A stretch of DNA of 64,000 nt, from NCBI RefSeq assembly GCF_003390865.1, contig NZ_QMEJ01000004.1:124001-188000 (forward strand), in the 5' to 3' direction. Below are positions 1-9,287 of this stretch, piece after piece (the first letter of the stretch is position 1; the number at the start of each line of letters is the position of its first letter). Under the pieces are notes generated by a model. The model did no database searches and had not been told where the DNA came from. It was given only the letters and a program-made list of their open reading frames with translations. The translations under genes were made by a program, and so were the position numbers. Source of the stretch: Tropicimonas sp. IMCC34011. Lineage in GTDB: Bacteria; Pseudomonadota; Alphaproteobacteria; Rhodobacterales; Rhodobacteraceae.

Positions 1-3000
1 CACCGCGCGCCCTCGCTGGCGATCCGTAATGTCCCGCGTCTCATCCCCGCCGCCCGGCTCGTTTTCGAGGATGGCTTCAGCGTCACCGCGCTGCCGCGGG
101 ACCGTCCGGCCTGGGCGCGCCTCTCCCGCCTGATCTCCCTCGGCCGCCGCCGCGCCACCAAGGGCGACTGCCTGCTGAGCCTCGACGATCTGCTCGAATG
201 GGGGGAGGGGATGGAGCTTTTGATCTTCGCCGAGTTCTCCCCTCCGGGCGGCCTGCCCCGCAGCGCGCAGAACCCGGCCAGCCCCACCCGTGCGCTCTGG
301 GACAGCCATGCCGGCCGCCTCGTCGCCCGCTTCGGCACCGCCTGTCACATCGTTCTTGCGCCACGCTATGACGGGCAGGACCGCGACCGCTTCGACACCC
401 TCGCCGGGCGTGCCGCCGCCCTCGGGATCGACACCGTCGCCTCCGCCGAACCTCTCATGCATCACGGCCGCCGAAGGCCTCTGGCGGACATCCTCTGTGC
501 CATCCGCCTCGGCCGCGTCATCGACCGGCTCGGCCGCGCCGGCCTGCCCAATGCAGAGCGCCGGGTGCGCTCCGAGGCGGAGATGCGGCGCCTCTTCGAC
601 GGCCCCCATGCCGCCGCCCTCGCCAATGCCGGCGAGGTTGCCCGGCGCTGCACCTTCTGCCTCTCCGAACTGAGCTATCAGTACCCGACCGAGATCGCGG
701 ACGGCGAAAGCGCCAGGGACCGCCTCGCCCGCCTCGCCCATGAGGGCCTGGCCTGGCGGTATCCGGAGGGCGCGCCGGAGCGCGTGCTCCGCCTGATGAC
801 GCACGAGCTGACCCTGATCGCCAGGCTCGGCTACGAGCCCTATTTTCTCACCGTTGCCGACATCGTCACCTTCGCGCGCTCCCGCGGCATCCTGTGTCAG
901 GGCCGCGGCTCGGCGGCGAACTCGGTGGTCTGCTATTGCCTCGGCGTCACGTCCGTCTCCCCCGAGGTCGGCACCATGGTGTTCGAACGGTTCGTTTCGG
1001 AGGCGCGGGACGAGCCGCCCGATATCGACGTCGACTTCGAACACGACCGCCGCGAGGAGGTCATCCAGTACATCTACCGCCGGTACGGACGGGAACGCGC
1101 CGGCCTCTGCGCCACGGTGATCCATTACCGCGGCAAGCGGGCGGTGCGGGAGGTCGGCCGCGCCATGGGTCTGTCGCAGGACATGGTGGCGGCCCTGTCC
1201 AGCCAGATCTGGGGGTTCGGTTCGGGCGCCGGGATGGAAGAGGCGCGCCTGCGCGAGCTCGGGCTCGACCCCAGGGAGCGGCGCCTCGCCCAGACCATGG
1301 CGCTTGTCCGCGAAATCCAGGGGTTCCCGCGCCACCTGTCCCAGCATGTGGGCGGCTTCGTCATCACGGAGGGGCGGCTGGACGAACTCTGCCCGGTGGA
1401 GAACGCCTCGATGGAGGACCGCACGATCATCCCCTGGGACAAGGACGATATCGACACGCTCGGCATCCTCAAGGTGGACGTCCTCGCCCTCGGCATGCTC
1501 AGCGTGATCCGTCGCGCCTTCGATCTGCTGCGCCAGCACAAGGGGATCGACCATAGCCTGGCCACCATGCCGAAGGAGGATCCGGCGACCTACGAGATGC
1601 TCTGCCGGGCCGATTCCCTCGGCGTCTTCCAAGTGGAAAGCCGCGCGCAGATGAACTTCCTGCCACGGATGCGCCCTCGCTGTTTCTACGACCTTGTGAT
1701 CGAGGTCGCGATCATCCGCCCGGGGCCGATCCAGGGCGACATGGTCCACCCCTACCTGCGCCGCCGCAACAAGGAGGAGGAGGTGACCTTCCCTTCGGAC
1801 GAGCTGGGCAAGGTGCTGGGCAAGACGCTCGGCGTACCGCTCTTCCAGGAGCAGGCGATGCAGATCGCGATCATCGGCGCGGGCTTCACTCCCGACGAGG
1901 CCGACCGGCTGCGCCGCGCCCTCGCCACCTTCAAGAAGCTCGGCAATATCAGCGAGTTCCGCGGTCGTTTCCTGCGGGGGATGCGGGCCAACGGGTATGA
2001 TCCGGACTTTGCCGAGCGCTGTTTCTCCCAGATCGAGGGCTTCGGCTCCTACGGCTTCCCCGAAAGTCACGCCGCGTCCTTCGCATTGCTCGTCTACGCC
2101 TCCGCCTGGCTCAAGAAGCACCATCCGGGGATGTTCGCCTGCGCGCTGCTGAACTCCCAGCCAATGGGGTTCTACGCGCCCGCGCAGATTGTCAGGGACG
2201 CGCGGGAGCATGGCGTCACCATCCTGCCCGTCTGCATCAACGCCTCCTACTGGGACAGCGTGATGGAGCGCGATGCCCGCGGCGATCTCTCCCTCAGGCT
2301 CGGCTTCCGCCAGATCCGCGGCCTGAAGGAAGAAGAGGCCAAGTGGATTTCCGCCGCGCGGGGCAACGGGTATCTCGGCGTCGAGGAGGTCTGGCGTCGT
2401 GCCGGCATTGCCCCCGCGATGCTCGAGAAGCTGGCCGAGGCGGACGCGTTCGCCGCAGTCGGCCTGTCCCGCCGGGAGGCCCTCTGGGCCGCGAAGGCCC
2501 TGGCCGGCCCATCCCCCCTGCCGCTCTTCGCCGGCGACATGGACGGCGAGAACATCCTGGAGGACGCGCCCCGCCTGCCCCGCATGACCCCGGGCGAGGA
2601 GGTGGTCGAGGATTATGTCTCCCTTCGCCTCAGCCTCCGCACCCATCCTCTCGCCATGCTCCGCAGGATTCTAACACCCGAGCACTCGTCGAAGGAGGCT
2701 CTGATCCCGGCCTCCGGTCCGTCGGAAGACATCGGCCTCGGCGACCATCGCGTAGCCCTGACCGCCCCCGTAGAGCGAGCAAAGACCAAGGCCGCATCGA
2801 CGTCCGCAACCATGCCGGCCGGCACCGCGCCGGATCGCATCGGCGCGGCGGGAGACGCCGCAGGGACAGCAGGCGCAGCTCCGACCCCGCCCGCCTCATC
2901 GCTTCCGAAACATCAGGCCCAGGGTGCCCGCGAAACATCTGCGTCGCAGGCGCCATCGATGGGAAACGTCACGACGGAGACGGCCCGGAAAGACACGCAC

Positions 3001-3315
3001 ACGAGAGAGGGAGGACATGCGCTGCCCGCAGCATTCCAGACACCCACCACGACGCCACACCCACATCTGCCCCGGAGCGTTTCGCCGCCCTGCAGTTCGC
3101 GCCCCCATCCCCATGCCTTGCAAGGAGCGCAAACCGACGCTCAGCCAACCATCGCATCTTGCATCCGACCCGGGCTCATCAGCCAACTGCGCCCGGGAAC
3201 GTCTGCATTCGTCTCGCCGGATGCGCGCGCCCGAAGCAGTTTCCGGGTGCGAAGCGACGAATGGGCCGCCGATCCCGCCACCGGCGGCCTTCAATGCAAC
3301 TCGACCCGCGCCTGA
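1..3315 (+). CDS. dnaE2: Error-prone DNA polymerase DnaE2, 5'-truncated by the window, with aberrant C-terminus
   Basis: C-family DNA polymerase of the DnaE2 type, the translesion polymerase of the ImuA-ImuB-DnaE2 mutasome. The frame is open from base 1, so the true start and the first part of the PHP domain lie outside the window; 1,104 codons are visible. The PHP remnant, the palm with the acidic motif PDIDVDFEHDRR (bases 1018-1053) and the fingers and helix-hairpin-helix region (IEGFGSYGFPESHAASFALL begins near 2032) are all normal. Family resemblance stops near base 2670, just after LSLRTHPLAMLRR. The OB-fold segment that normally follows is absent from all three forward frames. About 214 residues rich in Pro, Ala, Thr and His follow instead, with weaker third-position GC. 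The polymerase identity is secure; whether the product is functional is uncertain. Confidence 0.93.
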   Translation, partial: HRAPSLAIRNVPRLIPAARLVFEDGFSVTALPRDRPAWARLSRLISLGRRRATKGDCLLSLDDLLEWGEGMELLIFAEFSPPGGLPRSAQNPASPTRALWDSHAGRLVARFGTACHIVLAPRYDGQDRDRFDTLAGRAAALGIDTVASAEPLMHHGRRRPLADILCAIRLGRVIDRLGRAGLPNAERRVRSEAEMRRLFDGPHAAALANAGEVARRCTFCLSELSYQYPTEIADGESARDRLARLAHEGLAWRYPEGAPERVLRLMTHELTLIARLGYEPYFLTVADIVTFARSRGILCQGRGSAANSVVCYCLGVTSVSPEVGTMVFERFVSEARDEPPDIDVDFEHDRREEVIQYIYRRYGRERAGLCATVIHYRGKRAVREVGRAMGLSQDMVAALSSQIWGFGSGAGMEEARLRELGLDPRERRLAQTMALVREIQGFPRHLSQHVGGFVITEGRLDELCPVENASMEDRTIIPWDKDDIDTLGILKVDVLALGMLSVIRRAFDLLRQHKGIDHSLATMPKEDPATYEMLCRADSLGVFQVESRAQMNFLPRMRPRCFYDLVIEVAIIRPGPIQGDMVHPYLRRRNKEEEVTFPSDELGKVLGKTLGVPLFQEQAMQIAIIGAGFTPDEADRLRRALATFKKLGNISEFRGRFLRGMRANGYDPDFAERCFSQIEGFGSYGFPESHAASFALLVYASAWLKKHHPGMFACALLNSQPMGFYAPAQIVRDAREHGVTILPVCINASYWDSVMERDARGDLSLRLGFRQIRGLKEEEAKWISAARGNGYLGVEEVWRRAGIAPAMLEKLAEADAFAAVGLSRREALWAAKALAGPSPLPLFAGDMDGENILEDAPRLPRMTPGEEVVEDYVSLRLSLRTHPLAMLRRILTPEHSSKEALIPASGPSEDIGLGDHRVALTAPVERAKTKAASTSATMPAGTAPDRIGAAGDAAGTAGAAPTPPASSLPKHQAQGARETSASQAPSMGNVTTETARKDTHTREGGHALPAAFQTPTTTPHPHLPRSVSPPCSSRPHPHALQGAQTDAQPTIASCIRPGLISQLRPGTSAFVSPDARARSSFRVRSDEWAADPATGGLQCNSTRA

Positions 3316-3734
3316 ACCTACCGCATCTGCACAACAAGGCCCTCCAGATCTCTTTCGCTGCGAAGCCGCGCATCCTGCCGACACTCGGACATTGAGTCCT
3401 GAACCCGATCAGGCCGGGAACGTTCGGGCAGGATGCCGCGCCTTTGGCGGCGGAGCGCATGTCCATCCGCCCCCTGCTTCTGCGCGATTCGGATTAAGAT
3501 CTGGTTGGCGGCCACCGCGATCTGCCCCCGCCCGGAAAAATCACGGAAAGCCGAAACCCTTTGGCAGGATTTTCGCAGTACGAAGGGCGAGCGGCAGCCG
3601 AAGATCCGCGGTAGACTGAAGGATAAACGCATACGGAACGACAATGCCCCATCCCGGCTGAGGCGCCACAGCGTCTTTCCGCCGCCACCGGCGCGGGCAG
3701 CGGAACACCTTCGAGGGTACGGCATTCACAGATC
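3316..3734. other. Gene-poor stretch downstream of dnaE2
   Basis: About 420 bases without a convincing gene. Open frames on both strands lack recognisable domains and lack the strong third-position GC of neighbouring genes. Together with the tail of the dnaE2 frame upstream, it looks like decayed or replaced sequence. No terminator, tRNA or repeat is evident. Confidence 0.5.
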
Positions 3735-3884
3735 ATGACAGACAAAAAATCCCCCAAGAACCTCGACCGCCCCCAGACGCCCGAGGAGAACACCGCCACC
3801 GACGAGCGCGGCGACAAGCCCATTCGCGGCCCCGAAGACATCGAGAACAAGGACAAGCACCCCGGGCATATCAACAAGCAATAG
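3735..3884 (+). CDS. Small hydrophilic hypothetical protein, 49 residues
   Basis: A short frame encoding a 49-residue, strongly hydrophilic protein (start MTDKKSPKNLDRPQ, end HPGHINKQ) with no signal peptide, no membrane segment and no cysteine. It is rich in Lys, Asp, Glu, Pro and Asn and is probably disordered. I recognise no domain. Its codons are GC-rich at the third position, unlike the preceding 400 bases, which is the main reason to believe it is translated. No strong ribosome binding site is visible ahead of it. It stands alone between dnaE2 and the deacetylase-like gene. Confidence 0.5.
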   Translation: MTDKKSPKNLDRPQTPEENTATDERGDKPIRGPEDIENKDKHPGHINKQ

Positions 3885-4032
3885 CCGTCGGCTGACTTGG
3901 GTTTGCCCAATCGCGCGACACAAGATCTCCGTGGCGGCCGCTCTGGACGCCTCCGTGCCGTTCCGGGCGCTGGACCGGAGATGACGCGGTCAGGGGGTGG
4001 CGCAAGTCGCAAGTGCGGGTAGGGTCGGCACC

Positions 4033-4971
4033 ATGACGACGCTTCTGTACACGCACCCCGCCTCGCAATCCCACGTCACCCCGGATGGCCATCCCGAGCA
4101 GGTCGCCCGTATCGATGCCGTAGTGGCGGCACTGGCGCATCCGTCGTTTGCGGAGCTCGACCGCAGGGAGGCGCCGGAGGCGCGCCGCGACGATTTGCTT
4201 CGCGTCCACCCCGAGGCGCATATCGCCTTCGTCGAGGCCTCCGCGCCGCAGGACGGGTTCGTCTCACTCGACGCGGATACCTGGATGTCTCCCGGATCGC
4301 TTCAGGCAGCCTTGCGCGCGGCCGGAGCGGCATGCGCCGCCGTCGATGCGGTTCTGGCGGGCGAGGCCCGGACCGCCTTCTGCGCCACGCGCCCTCCCGG
4401 TCACCACGCCGAGCGGGAAAAACCCATGGGGTTCTGTCTCTTCGGCTCGGTCGCGGCGGCGGCAAAACGGGCGCTCGACGTTCACGGCCTTTCCCGCGTC
4501 GCCATCGTCGATTTCGACGTTCACCATGGAAATGGAACGCAGGACCTCATGTGGGACGAAGAGCGCTGCCTCTTCGTGTCGACCCACCAGATGCCGCTCT
4601 ATCCCGGCACCGGCGCGCCGGACGAGACGGGCGCGCACGGGCAGATCCTCAACCTTCCGCTCCCCTCCGGCGCTGATGGAGCCTTGTTTCGCAAGGTGAT
4701 GGAAGAGCGTGCGCTGCCGGCCCTCCGAGCGTTCGCCCCGGAGCTGATCCTGATCTCGGCGGGCTTCGATGCCCATCGCAGCGACCCCCTCGCGGGCCTC
4801 GATTTCACGGAGGAGGATTTCGCCTGGGTCACGGGGGCTCTGTGCGACCTTGCAGACGAGACGGCCGGGGGGCGCGTTGTGTCGAGCCTCGAGGGCGGCT
4901 ATGACCTCGAGGCGCTGGCGGCGAGCGTCGCTGCGCATGTGACCGTCCTGATGGAGCGAGGCGCCCGATGA
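4033..4971 (+). CDS. Histone deacetylase family protein (class II-like amidohydrolase)
   Basis: Zinc-dependent hydrolase of the histone deacetylase/acetylpolyamine amidohydrolase superfamily, 312 residues, cytoplasmic. Family marks are the paired histidines of RPPGHHAEREKPMGFCLF, the zinc-ligand motif DFDVHHGNGTQD and the third ligand in SAGFDAHRSDPLAG, followed by EGGYDL near the C-terminus. The substrate cannot be read from the sequence; bacterial members act on acetylated polyamines, proteins or other amides. The frame is open to a GTG at 3997, but the ATG at 4033 begins the conserved N-terminus. Its end overlaps the xseB start by 4 bases, so it is probably co-transcribed with xseB, ispA and dxs. 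Confidence 0.9.
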   Translation: MTTLLYTHPASQSHVTPDGHPEQVARIDAVVAALAHPSFAELDRREAPEARRDDLLRVHPEAHIAFVEASAPQDGFVSLDADTWMSPGSLQAALRAAGAACAAVDAVLAGEARTAFCATRPPGHHAEREKPMGFCLFGSVAAAAKRALDVHGLSRVAIVDFDVHHGNGTQDLMWDEERCLFVSTHQMPLYPGTGAPDETGAHGQILNLPLPSGADGALFRKVMEERALPALRAFAPELILISAGFDAHRSDPLAGLDFTEEDFAWVTGALCDLADETAGGRVVSSLEGGYDLEALAASVAAHVTVLMERGAR

Positions 4972-5210
4972 CCGAAACGCCCGTATCGGAAATGAGCTTC
5001 GAGGCCGCTATGCGCGAGTTGGAGCAAGTGGTTTCCCGTCTCGAAACCGGCAATGTCCCGCTCGAGGAAAGCATCGCGCTCTACGAGCGCGGCGCATCGC
5101 TGAAGAAACGCTGCGAGCAGCAGCTCAAGGCCGCCGAGGAAAAGGTTGCCGCGATCACTCAGGATGCCGGTGGCAACGCCGTCGGAACGGCTCCGTTCGA
5201 GACCGAATGA
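4968..5210 (+). CDS. xseB: Exodeoxyribonuclease VII small subunit
   Basis: An 80-residue protein matching the small subunit of exonuclease VII, which coats the large subunit XseA in the complex that degrades single-stranded DNA to oligonucleotides. The family core is visible as SFEAAMRELEQVVSRLETG followed by PLEESIALYERGASLKKRCE and a short coiled-coil helix. The start overlaps the deacetylase-like gene by ATGA, and the end overlaps ispA by ATGA. The order xseB-ispA-dxs is widespread in proteobacteria, which supports the call. xseA is not in the window. Confidence 0.95.
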   Translation: MTETPVSEMSFEAAMRELEQVVSRLETGNVPLEESIALYERGASLKKRCEQQLKAAEEKVAAITQDAGGNAVGTAPFETE

Positions 5211-6079
5211 GCGCGACGGACCTACTCAGCCGCGCCGCCGCATCGGTCGCGCTCCATATCGACGGGCACCTGTCGGATTGGCCGGATGCACCCGTGACCC
5301 ACGCGATGCGCCACGCGCTCGGCGGGGGCAAGGCATTGCGGGGAGCGCTGGTCCTCGAAGGGGGACGGCTGCACGGAATGCCCGAGCCGCAGGCGATCTG
5401 GCCGGCGGCCGGGATCGAGGCGCTTCACGCCTATTCCCTCGTCCACGACGATCTTCCGGCAATGGACGATGACGACCTCCGGCGTGGCCAACCGACGGTT
5501 CATGTCGCATGGGACGAGGCGACGGCAATCCTGGCGGGGGACGCGCTCCAATCGCTGGCCTTCGAGCTCGTCTGCGATCCGCGCGGAGCGCCCACAGGCG
5601 AGGCGCGCAGCGACCTGGCGCTGTCCCTCGCACGGGCCTCTGGCGGGCGGGGCATGGTCCTCGGGCAGGCTCTCGACATCGCGGCCGAGACCGCGGACGC
5701 GCCGCTCGGCCTGCGCCAAGTGGAAGAGCTGCAATCGGCCAAGACCGGCGCGCTCATCGTCTGGGCGGCGGAGGCCGGCGCGCGGATGGCGGGAGCGGAC
5801 CCAGCGCCCCTCAGCGCCTACGGCACCGCGCTGGGACGCGCGTTCCAGATCGCGGACGACCTGCTCGATGCCACCGGGGACGCGCAGGCGGCCGGCAAGC
5901 GACTGCGCAAGGATGCCGAAGCGGGCAAGGCGACCTTCGTCGAACTTCTCGGCATCGAGGGAGCGAAGGCACGGGCGAACGCGTTGGTGTCGGACGCGCA
6001 GGATGCGCTGGCGCCATACGGTCCGGATGCGGACCCGTTGCGCGCCCTTGCCCGCTTCGTTATCGCGCGGAACCGATAG
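5207..6079 (+). CDS. ispA: Polyprenyl (farnesyl/geranyl) diphosphate synthase
   Basis: Trans-isoprenyl diphosphate synthase of 290 residues that condenses isopentenyl diphosphate with allylic diphosphates in the cytoplasm, most likely to farnesyl diphosphate. The first aspartate-rich motif is [16 protein letters not shown], and the second is [22 protein letters not shown] near the N-terminus binds isopentenyl diphosphate. It lies between xseB (4-base overlap) and dxs (13-base gap containing an AGGAGAGG ribosome binding site), so isoprenoid precursor supply and chain elongation are probably co-expressed. The exact chain length is inferred from the neighbourhood. Confidence 0.93.
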   Translation: MSATDLLSRAAASVALHIDGHLSDWPDAPVTHAMRHALGGGKALRGALVLEGGRLHGMPEPQAIWPAAGIEALHAYSLVHDDLPAMDDDDLRRGQPTVHVAWDEATAILAGDALQSLAFELVCDPRGAPTGEARSDLALSLARASGGRGMVLGQALDIAAETADAPLGLRQVEELQSAKTGALIVWAAEAGARMAGADPAPLSAYGTALGRAFQIADDLLDATGDAQAAGKRLRKDAEAGKATFVELLGIEGAKARANALVSDAQDALAPYGPDADPLRALARFVIARNR

Positions 6080-6092
6080 GAGGAGAGGCGAC

Positions 6093-8018
6093 ATGGCCGA
6101 TCGACCCAGCACGCCCCATCTCGACCGCCTGCGCGGGCCGGCGGACCTGCGCCGCCTGTCCGACGGGGAGCTGTCCCTCATCGCGGACGAGCTGCGGGCC
6201 GAGACGATCAGCGCGGTGAGCGAGACGGGCGGCCACCTGGGCGCCGGCCTCGGCGTGGTGGAGATGACGGTCGCGCTTCACGCGGTGTTCGATACGCCGC
6301 GGGATCGCCTCGTCTGGGATGTCAGCCACCAGACCTATCCGCACAAGATCCTGACGGGCCGCCGCGACCGGATCCGCACGCTTCGGCAGAAGGACGGCCT
6401 CTCGGGCTTCACGAAACGCAGCGAGAGCGTGTTCGACCCGTTCGGCGCTGCGCATTCCTCCACCTCCATCAGCGCGGCGCTCGGCTATGCGGTCGCGCGG
6501 GACCTCGGCGGCACGGCGGAGCCCGAAATCGGCGACTGCATCGCGGTGATCGGGGACGGCGCGATGAGCGCCGGCATGGCGTTCGAGGCGTTGAACAACG
6601 CCGGCCATCTCGGCAAGCGCCTGATCGTGATCCTGAACGACAACGAGATGAGCATCGCACCGCCCGTGGGCGCGATGTCGTCCTACCTCTCCCGTCTCTA
6701 TGCCGGTGCGCCCTTCCAGGAGCTCAAGGCGGCGGCGAAGGGGGCGGTCTCGATGCTGCCGCCGCCGTTCCGCGAGGGGGCCAAGCGGGCCAAGGGGCTG
6801 CTGAAGCACATGGCCGTCGGCGGGACGCTCTTCGAAGAGCTCGGCTTTTCCTATCTCGGGCCCATCGACGGGCACGACATGGACCAGCTTCTCTCCGTCT
6901 TCCGGACCGTCAAGGCCCGGGCCGACGGACCGATCCTGATCCACGCCATCACCCGCAAGGGCAAGGGCTACGCCCCGTCCGAAGCGGCAGCGGATCGCGG
7001 GCACGGCGTGTCGAAATTCGATGTCGTCACCGGCGAGCAGGCCAAGGCGAAGAGCAACGCGCCGTCCTATACCAGCGTCTTCGCCAAGTCGCTGGTGCAG
7101 GAGGCGGAGCAGGACCGGACGATCACGGCCGTCACCGCCGCGATGCCGGACGGGACGGGGCTGAACCTCTTCGCGGAGCGGTTTCCGGGGCGGTGCTTCG
7201 ATGTCGGCATTGCCGAGCAGCACGCTGTGACGTTCGCTGCCGGTCAGGCGGCGGGCGGGCTCAGGCCGTTCTGCGCGATCTATTCGACCTTCCTGCAACG
7301 TGGCTACGACCAGGTGGTGCACGACGTCGCCATCCAGCGCCTGCCCGTGCGCTTCGCCATCGACCGGGCGGGGCTCGTGGGCGCGGACGGACCGACCCAT
7401 GCCGGCGCCTTCGACATCGCATTCCTGGCCAATCTGCCCGGCTTCACCGTCATGGCCGCGGCCGACGAGGCGGACCTTCGGCACATGGTCGCGACCGCAG
7501 CCGCGCATGACGAGGGTCCCATCGCGTTCCGCTTTCCGCGGGGCGAGGGCACCGGCGTCGAGATGCCCGAGCGTGGCGTGCCGCTCGAGATCGGCAAGGG
7601 GCGCATCGTTCAGGAGGGCAGCCGCGTCGCGATCCTGTCCTTCGGTGCGCGGCTTTCGGAAGCCAAGAAGGCGGCCGAGGCGCTCTCGGCCCGAGGCATC
7701 GACCCCACGATCGCCGACGCGCGCTTCGCCAAGCCGCTCGACCGGGAGCTGATCCTGTCCCTCGCGGCAGAGCACGAGGCCCTCATCACCCTCGAAGAGG
7801 GCGCGATCGGCGGCTTCGGCAGCCACGTGGCGCAGCTTCTGGCCGATGAGGGCGTGTTCGACACCGGGCTGAAGTTCCGCTCGATGGTGCTGCCCGACAC
7901 GTTCATCGATCAGGCGAGCCCGGCGGACATGTATGCCGAGGCGGCGATGCAGGCATCCGACATCGAGCGCAAGGTCCTGACCACGCTCGGCGTCGACATG
8001 CTGTCCAAGCGGGCCTGA
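6093..8018 (+). CDS. dxs: 1-deoxy-D-xylulose-5-phosphate synthase
   Basis: First enzyme of the MEP pathway: thiamine-diphosphate-dependent condensation of pyruvate and glyceraldehyde 3-phosphate, 641 residues. Visible marks are [16 protein letters not shown], the cofactor and Mg motif [18 protein letters not shown] with [13 protein letters not shown], the acid [20 protein letters not shown], and the C-terminal transketolase domain with AFRFPRGEG. The ATG at 6093 was chosen because it follows an AGGAGAGG ribosome binding site and begins the conserved N-terminus; the open frame upstream is a shadow of ispA. It is the last gene of the xseB-ispA-dxs run. A small CCGGCC/GGCCGG inverted repeat at 8044-8058 follows it but has no T-tract. 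Confidence 0.97.
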   Translation: MADRPSTPHLDRLRGPADLRRLSDGELSLIADELRAETISAVSETGGHLGAGLGVVEMTVALHAVFDTPRDRLVWDVSHQTYPHKILTGRRDRIRTLRQKDGLSGFTKRSESVFDPFGAAHSSTSISAALGYAVARDLGGTAEPEIGDCIAVIGDGAMSAGMAFEALNNAGHLGKRLIVILNDNEMSIAPPVGAMSSYLSRLYAGAPFQELKAAAKGAVSMLPPPFREGAKRAKGLLKHMAVGGTLFEELGFSYLGPIDGHDMDQLLSVFRTVKARADGPILIHAITRKGKGYAPSEAAADRGHGVSKFDVVTGEQAKAKSNAPSYTSVFAKSLVQEAEQDRTITAVTAAMPDGTGLNLFAERFPGRCFDVGIAEQHAVTFAAGQAAGGLRPFCAIYSTFLQRGYDQVVHDVAIQRLPVRFAIDRAGLVGADGPTHAGAFDIAFLANLPGFTVMAAADEADLRHMVATAAAHDEGPIAFRFPRGEGTGVEMPERGVPLEIGKGRIVQEGSRVAILSFGARLSEAKKAAEALSARGIDPTIADARFAKPLDRELILSLAAEHEALITLEEGAIGGFGSHVAQLLADEGVFDTGLKFRSMVLPDTFIDQASPADMYAEAAMQASDIERKVLTTLGVDMLSKRA

Positions 8019-8091
8019 AGGCGGCGCCCGCCGTCGATGCCCGCCGGCCTCTGGCCGGGGGGATTTACCGCATGAATGAAGGAAGACGCGC

Positions 8092-9237
8092 CTAGCGCGG
8101 CATCGGGTTGGTGCCGTGCTTGTAGGGCGTCCAGTCCTCGATCTCGGGATAGTATTTCCGGCGCCATTCCCGAACCTTCGGGTTCATGCGCCGGCGCCAG
8201 AGATGCGGGAACATCGCGATTGCCGCCATGACGGGATAGCCGTGGGGAAGCTGCGGCGCCTCGTCCTCCGAATAGGTCTGCAGGAGCGGGAAGCGGCGAT
8301 CCGGCCTGAAGTGATGATCCGAATGGCGCTGCAGGTTGATGAGGAGCCAGTTGGACGCCTTGTGCGCCGCGTTCCACGAGTGCCGCGGCTTGACGTGCTC
8401 GTACTTGCCGCCTCCGAGGTGCTTCCGGGTCAGGCCGTAATGCTCGACGTAATTGACCACCTCCAGCTGCCAGATGGCGACGAACGCCTGGTAGAGAAAC
8501 AGGGCAAGGCCGCCCCAGCCGCCGATGATCAGGGCGAGCGCGAGATAGGCGAGCTGGATCGCGCCGTAGCGCCAGAACGGATTTCGGCGGTGCCACCAGG
8601 GCAGGTCCCGGCGGGCGAGGAGCGCGGCTTCGGCCTTGAAGGAGGACACGATGCTCTGGCGGAGGACACGGGGAAAGAACTGGTGAAAGCCCTCGTTGTA
8701 CCGCGCCGTCACGGGATCGCGGGGGGTGCCGACATACCGGTGGTGGACGAGAAGGTGCTCCGATCGGAAATGGCCGTAGAGGGCGAGGCCCATCAGCAGA
8801 TCGCCCAACCAGCGCTCGAGCCGGTTGGTCTGATGCATCAGCTCGTGAGCATAGACGATGCCGATGGTCCCCGAGATCACGCCGAGCCCGAAGAAGATGA
8901 CGATCTCCTCCAGCACGTTCAGGTGCGGGGCACGGGTGGCGTACCAGACGGAGCCGAAGACGAGGGCGAACTGCACCGGGAACCAGACGAGCGTGACGAG
9001 GCGATACCATTTGAGGTCCGCATCCGGCGTCTCGGTATCGGCATTCTCCTCGTAGAGGCCGGTCAACACGTCCAGCACGCCGAACATGCCCCAGGCGAAT
9101 AGCGGCAGGGTGAGCACGAAGAGGCCGCCCTGGGTCAGCGACAGGATCGCGAGCGGCACGGCGATCATCGACAGCCAGAACGGCGCCGCATTTCGAAGAC
9201 TGGCAAGTTCGCTGGCGGAGACGGAATTGTCGGACAT
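8092..9237 (-). CDS. AlkB-type alkane 1-monooxygenase-like membrane hydroxylase
   Basis: Integral-membrane non-haem di-iron hydroxylase of the AlkB/fatty-acid-desaturase superfamily, 381 residues. Histidine boxes are in order: HELMHQTNR, HLLVHHRYVGTPRD, NYVEHYGLTRKH and LQRHSDHHFRPDRRFP. Several hydrophobic segments precede the first box. Such enzymes use rubredoxin to hydroxylate terminal carbons of alkanes or related chains. No rubredoxin, rubredoxin reductase or AlkS-type regulator is adjacent, so the substrate is open. The start chosen is MSDNSVSASEL; the longer frame upstream is the shadow of mutY. It converges with dxs and lies 50 bases downstream of mutY. Confidence 0.88.
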   Translation of the reverse strand: MSDNSVSASELASLRNAAPFWLSMIAVPLAILSLTQGGLFVLTLPLFAWGMFGVLDVLTGLYEENADTETPDADLKWYRLVTLVWFPVQFALVFGSVWYATRAPHLNVLEEIVIFFGLGVISGTIGIVYAHELMHQTNRLERWLGDLLMGLALYGHFRSEHLLVHHRYVGTPRDPVTARYNEGFHQFFPRVLRQSIVSSFKAEAALLARRDLPWWHRRNPFWRYGAIQLAYLALALIIGGWGGLALFLYQAFVAIWQLEVVNYVEHYGLTRKHLGGGKYEHVKPRHSWNAAHKASNWLLINLQRHSDHHFRPDRRFPLLQTYSEDEAPQLPHGYPVMAAIAMFPHLWRRRMNPKVREWRRKYYPEIEDWTPYKHGTNPMPR

Positions 9238-9287
9238 GGACGACTTCCTCCTGACCCGGTCCGTTCTAGCGCGGGACCGGGGCGATT

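Noticed and set aside
2343-3395. A frame over the dnaE2 3' region that could have hidden the missing OB-fold after a frameshift.
   Set aside because: Its translation shows none of the OB-fold landmarks in any of the forward frames, so a simple single frameshift does not explain the loss.
3955-4034. tRNA-like stretch: GTGCCG and CGGCAC ends 77 bases apart followed by CCA-like bases, and an antisense frame resembling spurious proteins near tRNA genes.
   Set aside because: No GGTTCRANTCC T-loop, no proper anticodon stem (only a 4-bp hairpin with a 3-base loop), and the CCA runs into the ATG of the deacetylase-like gene.
6060-7826. A 588-residue minus-strand frame opposite dxs.
   Set aside because: Antisense shadow of dxs, common in GC-rich DNA; arginine-rich, without domains.
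8044-8058. CCGGCC/GGCCGG inverted repeat between dxs and the AlkB-like gene as a terminator.
   Set aside because: No T-tract on either strand and only 6-bp arms; such repeats are frequent by chance in GC-rich DNA.
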